From the NCBI GenBank assembly GCA_025642075.2, contig JAODUO010001691.1:79501-143500 (forward strand): DNA of 64,000 bases, read 5' to 3'. The DNA comes from Ridgeia piscesae (lineage: Eukaryota; Annelida; Polychaeta; Sabellida; Siboglinidae). Below are positions 40,201-54,171 of this stretch, one piece after another. The notes under the pieces are model-generated. The model was not told where the DNA came from, made no database searches, and was given only the letters and a program-made list of their open reading frames with translations. Each line of letters opens with the position of its first letter. Within the stretch, counting starts at the first letter, position 1. The position numbers and the translations under genes were made by a program.

Positions 40201-43200
40201 ACCGTTGTGGACGGGTAGAAATATGGGTGAACGGGTAAAAAAATGAAGGAGGAAAAATAGCTCTTCCAAAACCATAGATATTGTCAATTATGCCTCAAAA
40301 GTGACAGTGTAAATGGTGTCACATGTGTGTTTGTAGTTCATTTTAGATCATCAGACACATTTAAAGTTTGTAAACTGCAAACTGCCTTAACAGTTAACAT
40401 CCATGTGTCCACCATGTGGCACAAAGCCCTGGTGTCCAGACACACCACAAATGCAGGGATTCCCCACTGTAACTTAATTAGAATGTTAAATTGGTCTCAT
40501 GAAACCGACCGCAAGCTCCATCAACTAGTGGCTGTTACCTGCAACCAGTAGACCACATAATTGTGTGTAAAGTTACGTGGCTCTGTGAAACCGACCCAAG
40601 GTATTTGAAAATCACCGCTTAACACAGTCACCATCTCTGAGCGCCACACATTAGCATTTTGTTACATCGTATGTATGAACATGTGATCTATTTCTGGGAC
40701 ATGGTGAAACAATCTATTGCAATTTTTAAACGGGAGAATGCCTTTCCCCCCAAACATCATTGGGTATGTTGGCTAGTTTTATATATTTCCTATTATGCAT
40801 TTCCCATTTCCTGCATATGTGTAAATTAAGTTAGGGTGTTATCTATCATGTATTTGTTTTATTTGTGTAAAAATTAGAAAACAAGCCTGATGGTCTTCCT
40901 ACTTATACACTGATACCATCAAAGGTCTTAGCGGTAAAATAACCAGCCAGCGGCTACAATCACCAATCAACATATCCAAGTGGTTTCAATAGCAAAGAAT
41001 ATGCTGCTGTAAGCCTTGCTAACACAGTTTAACTTCATTTGACTGAAACCCTCAGATCAAATTTGCAAAAGAAAACTCTAGCACTGAGCTCTCTCTCTCT
41101 CTCTGCGTACCTTTTCAAATAGTGGCAGTCCAAAGAGACGTCTGATGAAATTAAACACCTCCCTGCGACTGTAACTGCTGCTAAATGCCTACAATAAGAG
41201 TAAAAGTAAGTTGTCATGTGTCGGCTGTAGATGCTGAAATTCACAAGATAACGAAACTGAAGCTGCATCATAAATGGCAGTCCTCTCATAAATTCCAAAC
41301 CAATATGAAAAATGCACAACATTGACAAATAAATACATATACACGGCTGATTCATCAATTTGTTTCATATTTTATTTCACGTCTGCTTAAAATGCTGTGA
41401 AAACATTTAAAACCAACACCCACTTGAACATAATTTGTTGGTGTCTCAAAGAAATGATCACCCATATAATTATACCATGTCAATTTGGTATTTCTTGTGT
41501 GTTCGCATTATTACTGTTTGAAAACGAATGATCATATCTTAGTAAAAAATGTATAGAATTAATTAAATACTAATAACGATAAAAACTAAAATAATAAAAA
41601 AAATTCTTACCGCATTTATGAGGCTTGACCGATGTTGTGGAGCAAGGGGACACCTGGTGGCTAAGAGAAGAGATGCTACAATATCAAGCACCAATGACGA
41701 CTTGTGAATGGCGTCTCCTTTCAACTGTTTCAACAGCATCTGCAACAAAGACCAAGTGAGACCCAACAAAGACCAAGTGAGACCGCAACAAAGACCAAGT
41801 GAGACGGCAACAAAGACCAAGTGAGACGGCAACAAAGACCAAGTGAGACGGCAACAAAGACCAAGTGAGACGGCAACAAAGACCAAGTGAGACCGCAACA
41901 AAGACCAAGTGAGACCGCAACAAAGACCAAGTGAGACGGCAACAAAGACCAAGTGAGACGGCAACAAAGACCAAGTGAGACCACAACAAAGACCAAGTGA
42001 GACTGCAACAAAGACCAAGTGAGACCACAACAAAGACCAAGTGAGACCACAACAAAGACCAAGTGAGACCGCAACAAAGACCAAGTGAGACCGCAACAAA
42101 GACCAAGTGAGACTGCAACAAAGACCAAGTGAGACTGCAACAAAGACCAAGTGAGACTGCAACAAAGACCAAGTGAGACGGCAACAAAGACCAAGTGAGA
42201 CTGCAACAAAGACCAAGTGAGACCCAACAAAGACCAAGTGAGACCACAACAAAGACCAAGTGAGACCCAACAAAGACCAAGTGAGACCGCAACAAAGACC
42301 AAGTGAGACGGCAACAAAGACCAGTGAGACCACAACAAAGACCAAGTGAGCTGCAACAAAGACCAAGTGAGACCGCAACAAAGACCAGGTGACACTGCAA
42401 CAAAGACCAAGTGAGACGCAACAAAGACCAATGACGACTGCAACAAAGACCAAGTGACACTGCAACAAAGACCAAGTGAACTGCAACAAAGACCAAGTGA
42501 GACTGCAACAAAGACCAAGTGAACTGCAACAAAGACCAAGTGAGACTGCAACAAAGACCAAGTGAGACTGCAACAAAGACCAAGTGAGACGCAACAAAGA
42601 CCAAGTGAGACGGCAACAAAGACCAAGTGAGACTGCAACAAAGACCAAGTGAGACGCAACAAAGACCAAGTGAGACGGCAACAAAGACCAAGTGAGACCA
42701 CAACAAAGACCAAGTGAGACCGCAACAAAGACCAAGTGAGACCGCAACAAAGACCAAGTGAGACCGCAACAAAGACCAAGTGAGACCGCAACAAAGACCA
42801 AGTGAGACGGCAACAAAGACCAAGTGAGACGGCAACAAAGACCAAGTGAGACGGCAACAAAGACCAAGTGAGACCGCAACAAAGACCAAGTGAGACCGCA
42901 ACAAAGACCAAGTGAGACCGCAACAAAGACCAAGTGAGACCGCAACAAAGACCAAGTGAGACCGCAACAAAGACCAAGTGAGACCGCAACAAAGACCAAG
43001 TGAGACCGCAACAAAGACCAAGTGAGACCGCAACAAAGACCAAGTGAGACCGCAACAAAGACCAAGTGAGACCGCAACAAAGACCAAGTGAGACCGCAAC
43101 AAAGACCAAGTGAGACCGCAACAAAGACCAAGTGAGACCGCAACAAAGACCAAGTGAGACCGCAACAAAGACCAAGTGAGACCGCAACAAAGACCAAGTG

Positions 43201-46200
43201 AGACCGCAACAAAGACCAAGTGAGACCACAACAAAGACCAAGTGAGACCCAACAAAGACCAAGTGAGACCAACAAGACCAAGTGAGACCCAACAAAGACC
43301 AAGTGAGACCGCAACAAAGACCAAGTGAGACCGCAACAAAGACCAAGTGAGACCGCAACAAAGACCAAGTGAGACCGCAACAAAGACCAAGTGAGACCAC
43401 AACAAAGACCAAGTGAGACCACAACAAAGACCAAGTGAGACCGCAACAAAGACCAAGTGAGACGGCAACAAAGACCAAGTGAGACCGCAACAAAGACCAA
43501 GTGAGACCGCAACAAAGACCAAGTGAGACCGCAACAAAGACCAAGTGAGACGGCAACAAAGACCAAGTGAGACTGCAACAAAGACCAAGTGACACTGCAA
43601 CAAAGACCAAGTGACACTGCAACAAAGACCAAGTGAGACTGCAACAAAGACCAAGTGAGACTGCAACAAAGACCAAGTGAGACTGCAACAAAGACCAAGT
43701 GACACTGCAACAAAGACCAAGTGAGACCGCAACAAAGACCAAGTGAGACCGCAACAAAGACCAAGTGAGACCGCAACAAAGACCAAGTGAGACCGCAACA
43801 AAGACCAAGTGAGACCGCAACAAAGACCAAGTGAGACCGCAACAAAGACCAAGTGAGACCGCAACAAAGACCAAGTGAGACCACAACAAAGACCAAGTGA
43901 GACCGCAACAAAGACCAAGTGAGACCGCAACAAAGACCAAGTGAGACGGCAACAAAGACCAAGTGAGACCGCAACAAAGACCAAGTGAGACCGCAACAAA
44001 GACCAAGTGAGACCGCAACAAAGACCAAGTGAGACCGCAACAAAGACCAAGTGAGACGGCAACAAAGACCAAGTGAGACTGCAACAAAGACCAAGTGACA
44101 CTGCAACAAAGACCAAGTGAGACTGCAACAAAGACCAAGTGAGACTGCAACAAAGACCAAGTGAGACTGCAACAAAGACCAAGTGAGACTGCAACAAAGA
44201 CCAAGTGAGACTGCAACAAAGACCAAGTGAGACTGCAACAAAGACCAAGTGAGACCGCAACAAAGACCAAGTGAGACCGCAACAAAGACCAAGTGAGACC
44301 GCAACAAAGACCAAGTGAGACCCAACAAAGACCAAGTGAGACCGCAACAAAGACCAAGTGAGACCACAACAAAGACCAAGTGAGACCGCAACAAAGACCA
44401 AGTGAGACCGCAACAAAGACCAAGTGAGACCGCAACAAAGACCAAGTGAGACCGCAACAAAGACCAAGTGAGACCGCAACAAAGACCAAGTGAGACAGCA
44501 ACAAAGACCAAGTGAGACCACAACAAAGACCAAGTGAGACGGCAACAAAGACCAAGTGAGACCACAACAAAGACCAAGTGAGACCACAACAAAGACCAAG
44601 TGAGACCGCAACAAAGACCAAGTGAGACCGCAACAAAGACCAAGTGAGACCACAACAAAGACCAAGTGAGACCAGCAACAAAGACCAAGTGAGACCACAA
44701 CAAAGACCAAGTGAGACCACAACAAAGACCAAGTGAGACCGCAACAAAGACCAAGTGAGACCACAACAAAGACCAAGTGAGACCGTGACAAAGACCAAGT
44801 GAGACCGCAACAAAGACCAAGTGAGACCGCAACAAAGACCAAGTGAGACCGCAACAAAGACCAAGTGAGACCGCAACAAAGACCAAGTGAGACCACAACA
44901 AAGACCAAGTGAGACGCAACAAAGACCAAGTGAGACCGCAACAAAGACCAAGTGAGACCACAACAAAGACCAAGTGAGACCACAACAAAGACCAAGTGAG
45001 ACTGCAACAAAGACCAAGTGAGACCACAACAAAGACCAAGTGAGACCGCAACAAAGACCAAGTGAGACCACAACAAAGACCAAGTGAGACCACAACAAAG
45101 ACCAAGTGAGACCACAACAAAGACCAAGTGAGACCACAACAAAGACCAAGTGAGACCCAACAAAGACCAAGTGAGACCACAACAAAGACCAAGTGAGACC
45201 ACAACAAAGACCAAGTGAGACCACAACAAAGACCAAGTGAGACCGCAACAAAGACCAAGTGAGACCACAACAAAGACCAAGTGAGACCACAACAAAGACC
45301 AAGTGAGACCACAACAAAGACCAAGTGAGACCGCAACAAAGACCAAGTGAGACTGCAACAAAGACCAAGTGAGACCAACAAAGACCAAGTGAGACCACAA
45401 CAAAGACCAAGTGAGACCGCAACAAAGACCAAGTGAGACCACAACAAAGACCAAGTGAGACCACAACAAAGACCAAGTGAGACTGCAACAAAACCACCCT
45501 AAAGAGAAGCCCATACATTTGTGTGCTACAAAATGAGTAGAGAAAAATAAAACTTGAAATGTAGAATATAGAAATACTTGTTGGCATTACATTATGGGGC
45601 ATCAACACAACTGTGGTATTTGAAAACCATTAATCTTTTTTAACACAAACAAGTAACAGAAGAACCTTTCAAAATTATATAATTTTTGTTTAGATTTTCC
45701 CTGACGTGATCTAATTACGTTATCATTAAACAAAATGGAAGACTTTCTAGATTAAGGAAATTTGGGAGCAGCTGTAAAAAGAAGGAACATTTGGGATCTT
45801 ACACATACCTTGACCACATTGTCCACCGTGTCCGTCACCAGAAGGCCATCTTTGTAGCTGACCCATACCTGCACCAGCGTAAGCAGACCGGTCAGGTGAT
45901 CTCTGACCTGTGACCTTGACTTAACCTTTGCCCTCTGCCATTTCTGATGAGTGGACTCTATGCATGACTACAAACAGTAGCACAGGTCAGCCTGAACATG
46001 GTCTTGAATCAATGCATGTAAGTAATTGTATTGTGCATTTATAGCTTGCTGAATGCAAACTATAAATATACTTTACTGATTCATCTTTTGAGATAGAAGC
46101 CATAAAAGGTTGGTATTTTTGCCTGATACCATACAACATTCAATTTATTTTCTTAAAACACATTCACCTTTAAAAAAGATCATAATTACAAATGCATTAT

Positions 46201-49200
46201 TAAAACTGGCTGTAAATTGTTTCTAATGATGCAAGCAGAAATCAACATTTTCACGCCTGCAAATGCGTGCTGTCAATTGTCACAATCGGAGGTGTGTTTC
46301 TAGAATGACTTCGGATGAACCTGAACGATATACACGCCTGTATTCTGTACCCACCAATAGAGGGCACCACACACACAGCGAGTGTTGCGGTGTGGTGTGG
46401 TCCGCCATCAAAGTCCACGTGTGGACCAGCGCTTCGAGAACGAGGTCATAATTCAGAGATGCAGAGCCGAGTTTAGACAGCAACACTGGCAACACCTGTG
46501 TAATGATATAACGCAACTAGCAACACAGACATACTCATGAAAACAAAGTGTACTCGTGAACTTCGTTAATATAATATTCGTGTATTTTATTTGGCATAGC
46601 GCTACATTGAGTATTGCCTGTGGCACTTCTGGCATTTTGTGTTGATGAGCTTAAAAACGACAACACACTGGGAGGTGAAAATAGGTAATATAACATCTCA
46701 AAATATGTTAACATGTAACAAGAAGTTGTCCAGATTACTGAACATTTCTTAGGATAGTTCTTTATCCAATCAAAAGTTTTCATTTTTCATATCCAAAAAC
46801 AAGATCTTTCTTTTTACCTGTAGAGGCTTTCTTCTGATGTTTCTTCAGTACTAATGATGAATGACGTCATTAGTACTAGCTACCCCACATGTACGATGAT
46901 GTCATTCATCATTAGTACTGAAGAAATCAGCGTGTAACCTCTACAGGTAAAAATATTTTGTTTTTGGATATAAAAAATTAAAACTTTTGATTGAAAAAAA
47001 GTGACCCAATTAACATGTAACAGGAAGTGATCCAGTTGACATGTAACAGGAAGTGATCCAGTTGACATGTAACAGGAAGTGATCCAGTTGACATGTAACA
47101 AGAATGATCCAGTTAACATGTTACAAGAATGATCCAGTTAACATGTTACAAGAATGATCCAGTTAACATGTAACAAGAATGATCCAGTTAACATGTTACA
47201 AGAATGATCCAGTTAACAAGTTACAAGAATGATCCAGTTAACAAGTTACAAGAATGATCCAGTTGACAGGTAACAAGAAATGATCCAGTTGACAGGTAAC
47301 AAGAAGTGATCCAGTTAACATGTAACAAGAAGTGATCCAGTTAACATGTAACAAGAAGTGTTCCAGTTGACATGTAACAAGAAGTGATCCAGTTGACAGG
47401 TAACAAGAAGTGATCCAGTTAACATGTTACAAGAAGTGATCCAGTTGACATGTAACAAGAAGTGACCCAAGTTGACATGTAACAAGAAGTGATCCAGTTG
47501 ACATGTAACAAGAAGTGATCCAGTTGACATGTAACAAGAAGTGATCCAGTTAACATGTAACAAGAAGTGATCCAGTTAACATGTAACAAGAAGTGATCCA
47601 GTTGACATGTAACAAGAAGTGATCCAGTTAACATGTAACAAGAAGATGCCCATTACAAGGTATCCAACATGTAACAAGAAGTGATCCAGTTGACATGTAA
47701 CAAGAAGTGTTCCAGTTGACATGTAACAAGAAGTGTTTCAGTTGACATGTAACAAGAAGTGATCCAGTTGACATGTAACAAGAAGTGATCCAGTTGACAT
47801 GTAACAAGAAGTGATCCAGTTGACATGTAACAGGAAGTGATCCAGTTGACATGTAACAAGAAGTGTTCCAGTTGACATGTAACAAGAAGTGATCCAGTTG
47901 ACATGTAACAAGAAGTGATCCAGTTAGACATGTAACAAGAAGTGATCCAGTTGACATGTAACAAGAAGTGATCCAGTTGACATGTAACAAGAATGATCCA
48001 GTTAACATGTAACAGGAAGTGATCCAGTTGACATGTAACAAGAACTGTTCCAGTTAACATGTAACAAGAACTGTTCCAGTTGACATGTAACAAGAAGTGT
48101 TCCAGTTGACATGTAACAAGAAGTGATCCAGTTAACATGTAACAAGAAGTGATCCAGTTAACATGTAACAAGAAGTGTTCCAGTTGACATGTAACAAGAA
48201 GTGATCCAGTTGACATGTAACAAGAAGTGTTCCAGTTGACATGTAACAAGAAGTGATCCAGTTGACATGTAACAAGAAGTGATCCAGTTGACATGTAACA
48301 AGAAGTGATCCAGTTAACATGTAACAAGAAGTGATCCAGTTGACATGTAACAAGAAGTGATCCAGTTGACATGTAACAAGAAGTGATCCAGTTGACATGT
48401 AACAAGAAGTGATCCAGTTAACATGTAACAAGAAGTGATCCAGTTAACATGTAACAAGAAGTGATCCAGTTAACATGTAACAAGAAGTGATCCAGTTGAC
48501 ATGTAACAAGAAGTGTTCCAGTTGACATGTAACAAGAAGTGATCCAGTTGACATGTAACAAGAAGTGATCCAGTTGACATGTAACAAGAAGTGATCCAGT
48601 TGACATGTAACAAGAAGTGATCCAGTTGACATGTAACAAGAAGTGATCCAGTTGACATGTAACAAGAAGTGTTCCAGTTGACATGTAACAAGAAGTGATC
48701 CAGTTGACATGTAACAAGAAGTGATCCAGTTACAGTAACAGAAGTGTCAGTTACATGTACAAGAAGTGATCCAGTTGACATGTAACAAGAAGTGATCCAG
48801 TTGACATGTAACAGGAAGTGATCCAGTTGACATGTAACAAGAAGTGATCCAGTTGACATGTAACAAGAAGTGACCCAGTTGACATGTAACAAGAAGTGAT
48901 CCAGTTGACATGTAACAAGAAGTGATCCAGTTGACATGTAACAAGAAGTGATCCAGTTGACATGTAACAAGAAGTGATCCAGTTGACATGTAACAAGAAG
49001 TGATCCAGTTGACATGTAACAAGAAGTGATCCAGTTGACATGTAACAAGAAGTGATCCAGTTGACATGTAACAAGAAGTGATCCAGTTGACATGTAACAA
49101 GAATGATACAAATGACATGTAACAAGAAGTGTTCCAGTTGACATGTAACAAGAAGTGTTCCAGTTGACATGTAACAAGAAGTGACCCAGTTGACATGTAA

Positions 49201-49729
49201 CAAGAAGTGTTCCAGTTGACATGTAACAAGAAGTGTTCCAGTTGACATGTAACAAGAAGTGATCCAGTTGACATGTAACAAGAAGTGATCCAGTTGACAT
49301 GTAACAAGACGTGACCCAGTTGACAGGTAACAAGAAATTATCCAGTTAACATGTAACAAGAAGTGATCCAGTTGACATTTAACAAGAAGTGATCCAGTTG
49401 ACATTTAACAAGAAGTGATCCAGTTGACAGGTAACAAGAAATGATCCAGTTAACATGTAGCAAGAAGTGATCCAGTTAACATGTAACAAGAAGTGACCAG
49501 TTAACATGTAACAAGAAGTGTTCCAGTTAACATGTAACAAGAAGTGATCCAGTTAACATGTAACAAGAAGTGATCCAGTTGACATGTAACAAGAAGTGAT
49601 CCAGTTGACATGTAACAAGAAGTGACCAGTTGACATGTAACAAGAAGTGACCCAGTTGACATGTAACAAGAATGACCATTGACATGTAACAAGAATATAC
49701 ACATATATACATATATACAATATATACAC

Positions 49730-49760
<31 letters not shown>

Positions 49761-52700
49761 CACACAATTACATGTATACTGTATATGAATGTGACCAGTT
49801 ATATATATACACACAACACATATACATGTATATATATATATATAAACACACACACACATACATTTACAAAGCCCCTATCACAAGTTCACCACTGTGTCCA
49901 GCCCCTAGATGCCTCACCTGGTCAGTGGCGCTGTGAAACTGCTCCTGGACTCCTTTAACCATCTCAAACAGCAGACAGCCGACACCAGTGACTTGCTGTC
50001 GACACAAGACAATGACACTGTGTTAATATGGTGACACAGCTAGACATTCATCACTTGTGATAAGCTATGTGCTAGTCATCATCACCAGTGACATTTCCAA
50101 TGTTTCTAGTGTTACACTTGGACAAATTGCCATTATAAAATCTACGTACACCTGCATGAGAAAATACGAAATGAGTCACATTTACTAATCATGTATATTG
50201 ATGAATAATACCAGAGGGTGGCAACTTGAAAAAACAACTGTATCCACTGCCTGTCATTGTTTCTTCAGATTATTTGAGGCGCCTGCAACATTGTCATTTT
50301 GCAGTGCTGATTGGCTCTTGAAAATGTATGGGTTTTGTCATTTCTGGTGACAACACCCTGTATTGTCCCAGCGAGCAACAGTCATGCAAGTAACTTAACT
50401 CATCCATTATTGAGTAGCAAAGAAGTAAGTTCACATATCATACAGTCATGATGACTGCTCAGTGCTTTAAACTTTACTCCCTGGCAGACACCAACAACAC
50501 CTAACTTTCACTGCCATGCTGCCACTAATGTGTGAAGACTACTTGTATGAAATAGCCACCACTGTCTACTTATTCTTAGAGCTGACGGTGGGATTTTAAA
50601 CCAGGCTCTCTCATTTGTGAGTCCAATACTGCAGCCACGGCGATACTGTACTCCACACAACCACAGGTGACCACTCAGACACACCTTGCACTCAGTACTT
50701 ACGTCGGGCGTGTCTTCCAGGGACGTGAACATGTAGTCAAACAATTCCGCCTCATCCTTCACCTGCATAGAGTGTATGCAAAACCAAATTGTTTAGTTCA
50801 TGATGGTAACCATGTCATGTGGTATATCGCAATTTCTAAAGGGTCATCATCACTCAACGCACTCTTACATATATACATTGGGGTCACAGGAAGACGGCAC
50901 AAAATGTGCCATGTGACCACCATGTAACAATATATTTCTGTTTGTTTGCTTATGTAGAATATGATGTTGTTGTTGCGAAATAAAATGTATTTGATTTGAT
51001 ATACTATTTTCGGAAATGTGTCATTTAATATATTTCGGATCCTGTATGGTTATTATTTTAGATCAGTGGTACTTTATTATCGTTAATTTCACATCATCAT
51101 GTCCCAAAAATAAACACTCTGCATCATACAAGTTCCTGGACATAAATAAAGAATCACCTTTCTCATGAGGAAAGCAAAGCTTTCCGCCGCAAATGTATTG
51201 ATGTATTCCTGGTATTTGCTGCTTAACAATGGACAGAACAACCTGAAAGAAAAAACCATAACAAAGTTAAATAATAAATGAAAACTATCCCAACAATGTA
51301 TCAGTCTGTCTTTTATTGCAAGAAAATATTCTCTTCAAGTCATAGATCTACTAAAACAATTCAGTTATCACCTTGTCGTGTACTTTTGAAAATAGTAACA
51401 AAAGATAACAATAGAAAGATACCTTTCCTTAGCAGACTGAAACATTATTAAAACCATTAAATGCAGATTGTATTGTTCAGTTAACCAAAAAGGCCGACAT
51501 ACACTTCGTCATGGGAGGTCTCATTAATTACAAAAAATTGTCATACTATGTAGAGCTACTGGATGGGAAATAAACTGCAGCAGCAGCAAAACACAACTGT
51601 TTCACTATTAGTTATTTATTTCTTAATAATACATCCTGGGGCCGGTTTCATAGACCCTGCTTACGACGTCATAGCGGGCGATAACTCGTCGAAAGTGTAA
51701 AACGTCGTAAAGTTACTCCAGTTGCGTTTTACGAGTCTGCTCCATAGTTGCCCAATGTATTTAGTAGGGCGTAACTTTACGCCAGTTGAAATATTTGCAT
51801 GATGCTCCCTAAGTTCATTGATGCTCCCGACACGCCCACTCTCAACTTATTATTTTTACTGTTTACGTTGGATATCCTATACATTCACCATCGCTTGTCA
51901 ATTGCTATACGAACGGCAAAGGCGGCAGCTAAAGTAAATAGGGTGTCTACAGACACCACAAATACAGGGATTCCCCACCGCGACCTAATTATGTCAATTC
52001 TACGTCGATGTGTTAACGTGAATGCTAAATTGGTCTAATGAAACTGGCTGTAAGCTACACTGAATAGTCGTTGTTAGCTGCAACCAGTAGACTACATAAT
52101 TGCTTGTAAAGTTACACGGTTTTATGAAACTGGGCCCTGGGCCCTTTAGTAACATTGTTAAGAGCTCTTAGGCCAAATGTTGCACTATAACATCAATTTG
52201 AATCCATAACAGTGATCCTGAATATCTTAAAACTGTCAACACCACGACGTGCCAGCGGGGCAATGTCACTTGTGTGTCATGGAAATAGTGTCCTCCATAA
52301 TATGGCGATGGATATTTGCGGTTTATTAAACTCATTAAATTTAACAAAAGGTTTGTTTAATGATGAATTTCACTTAAGAGCTCTTTATCTTACTGAAACG
52401 ATCCCTGGCTGCTTTCCCATTGAAACTACTGAAAGAAATGGCACATTTACGAGATCGCCCTTAATCGGCACACACAAAACACTCACGTGTACACACGCTG
52501 AATGTCCTTGACCATGAGTCGCCAGAGAAACTTGAAGAGGTAGGCGAGGCACGTGAAGGCCTGCTCTAGGACATCCACATGGTGATGACACTTGTGCAGC
52601 AGAGCCACGATGACAGCAAAGAACCGATCAAAGTACGGGTAGAAGTCACTCTGTAAGTCCCGTGCCAACTGCACCACGAGACTGTAGGGAAAAGGGTTAA

Positions 52701-54119
52701 ATAATTCAATGTGAGCCTTGGAAAAGGGTCATCACCAACAAGTCAGTGTACAGCTGTGGGAAAGGGTTAACTACATGTCACTGCAAGACTTGAAAAACAG
52801 TTAAATACAAGTCAGGACATAGCAGTGGGAAAGGGTTAAATACAAGTAACCATTGAGCTTTGGGGAAGGGTTAAACAGATAATTAATTAAGTTGTGATGA
52901 GAGCATAACACCATGGAACACATGAGGAGACTACAGTTGAAATAAGGAATCTTGGACCCAAGGATTCCCTAAAACATTGAAGCCTTTTAAATTTTTTCTG
53001 ATTAAGAAAAACATGCATTGGTGGAAAATGTCTGCCACCATCTACCATGGCAGGAGACAATGACAGGAGGCAAGGTGTAATATATGCAAGGGTATTTTTA
53101 AGCGACATAATCAGTTCGTGGTTTTTTTTATTGCAAAATCAAGTTAATCAGTATAAGTTATAACTATTGTAGCGTCCTGACCGCCAATAAATGTTTTATC
53201 GAAACAGAACTGACTTCGTAATGTTAAACGTCGAATGTTTATAAGAATCCCGACGCTGTCACTCAAATCGCCGCGAGTGACACCCACCCTTTGACCTTAA
53301 CCAACTGGGAGCCGTGCACCTGGCTGGGTGTGGCGTTAGTGGCGTCAACTTGTGTTCACGTGATACTGCATCACGTGATCATGCATTTCCTTCTGGGCTT
53401 TTAGCAACACCTACAATGGTTTCGGAAACGCCTCGTGGCGATGTGTACACAGAGTTAAGCGCCCTTACTGCGTCTATTTTCAACCCCTAAATGGTACATG
53501 AAAACATATTTTGACGGTCTTTACGCTATAATAGGTATAATTTATACCGTATAACATGATTTTGCAATAAAAAGTCACGAACTGATCATGTCGCTTTAAA
53601 CGATTGCCAGCACAGACGCTGGCTACAAAACTTACTCCAGCATAGGTTGGAGGGCGAGGTTTCCCGGTACTTTAAGGTGCTTCTCCAGCGCATTAACTAT
53701 ACTGTCCTGAAACACGCAATTCATCGGTTACGTCACATAACACATGCACATTTAAATGTATGGTCATATCTAGCAGCAGTGTCCGCCTAGAAAAGGTGTA
53801 CATGGCGCTTTCTCTGTTTAATTATGACAGCTAGTGGCGTAGTTGCAGCTAACGTACCCGGTAGTAGTCATGCAAGCTGCTGAGAAAATGCGACGGGAAT
53901 AAAACTGACCACGCTTCAGATTGACAAATGCCAATTTATAATTCAACTAATACCACATCCGTCTATTTTTATATTATTATCCTACACAATTATTTGGCCC
54001 TGTACAATTATCTGGCACTAAATATGGCAGTGTAGTACTTCAACCAACCTTTAAGGAATAATAATTTATTCTGCAGTAACACCTCATCAATTAAAGTACA
54101 TGGTTATAATATACAGCTG

Positions 54120-54171
<52 letters not shown>

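Noticed and set aside
41563..45608. Three overlapping ~1,290-residue minus-strand ORFs rich in [14 protein letters not shown]
   Set aside because: The 22-bp unit has no stop in any frame over 66 bp, so all three frames stay open. They are array artefacts; only w12 within them is real.
46880..49404. Repeat ORFs [23 protein letters not shown]
   Set aside because: Derived from the 26-bp array; stop-free frames by chance composition.
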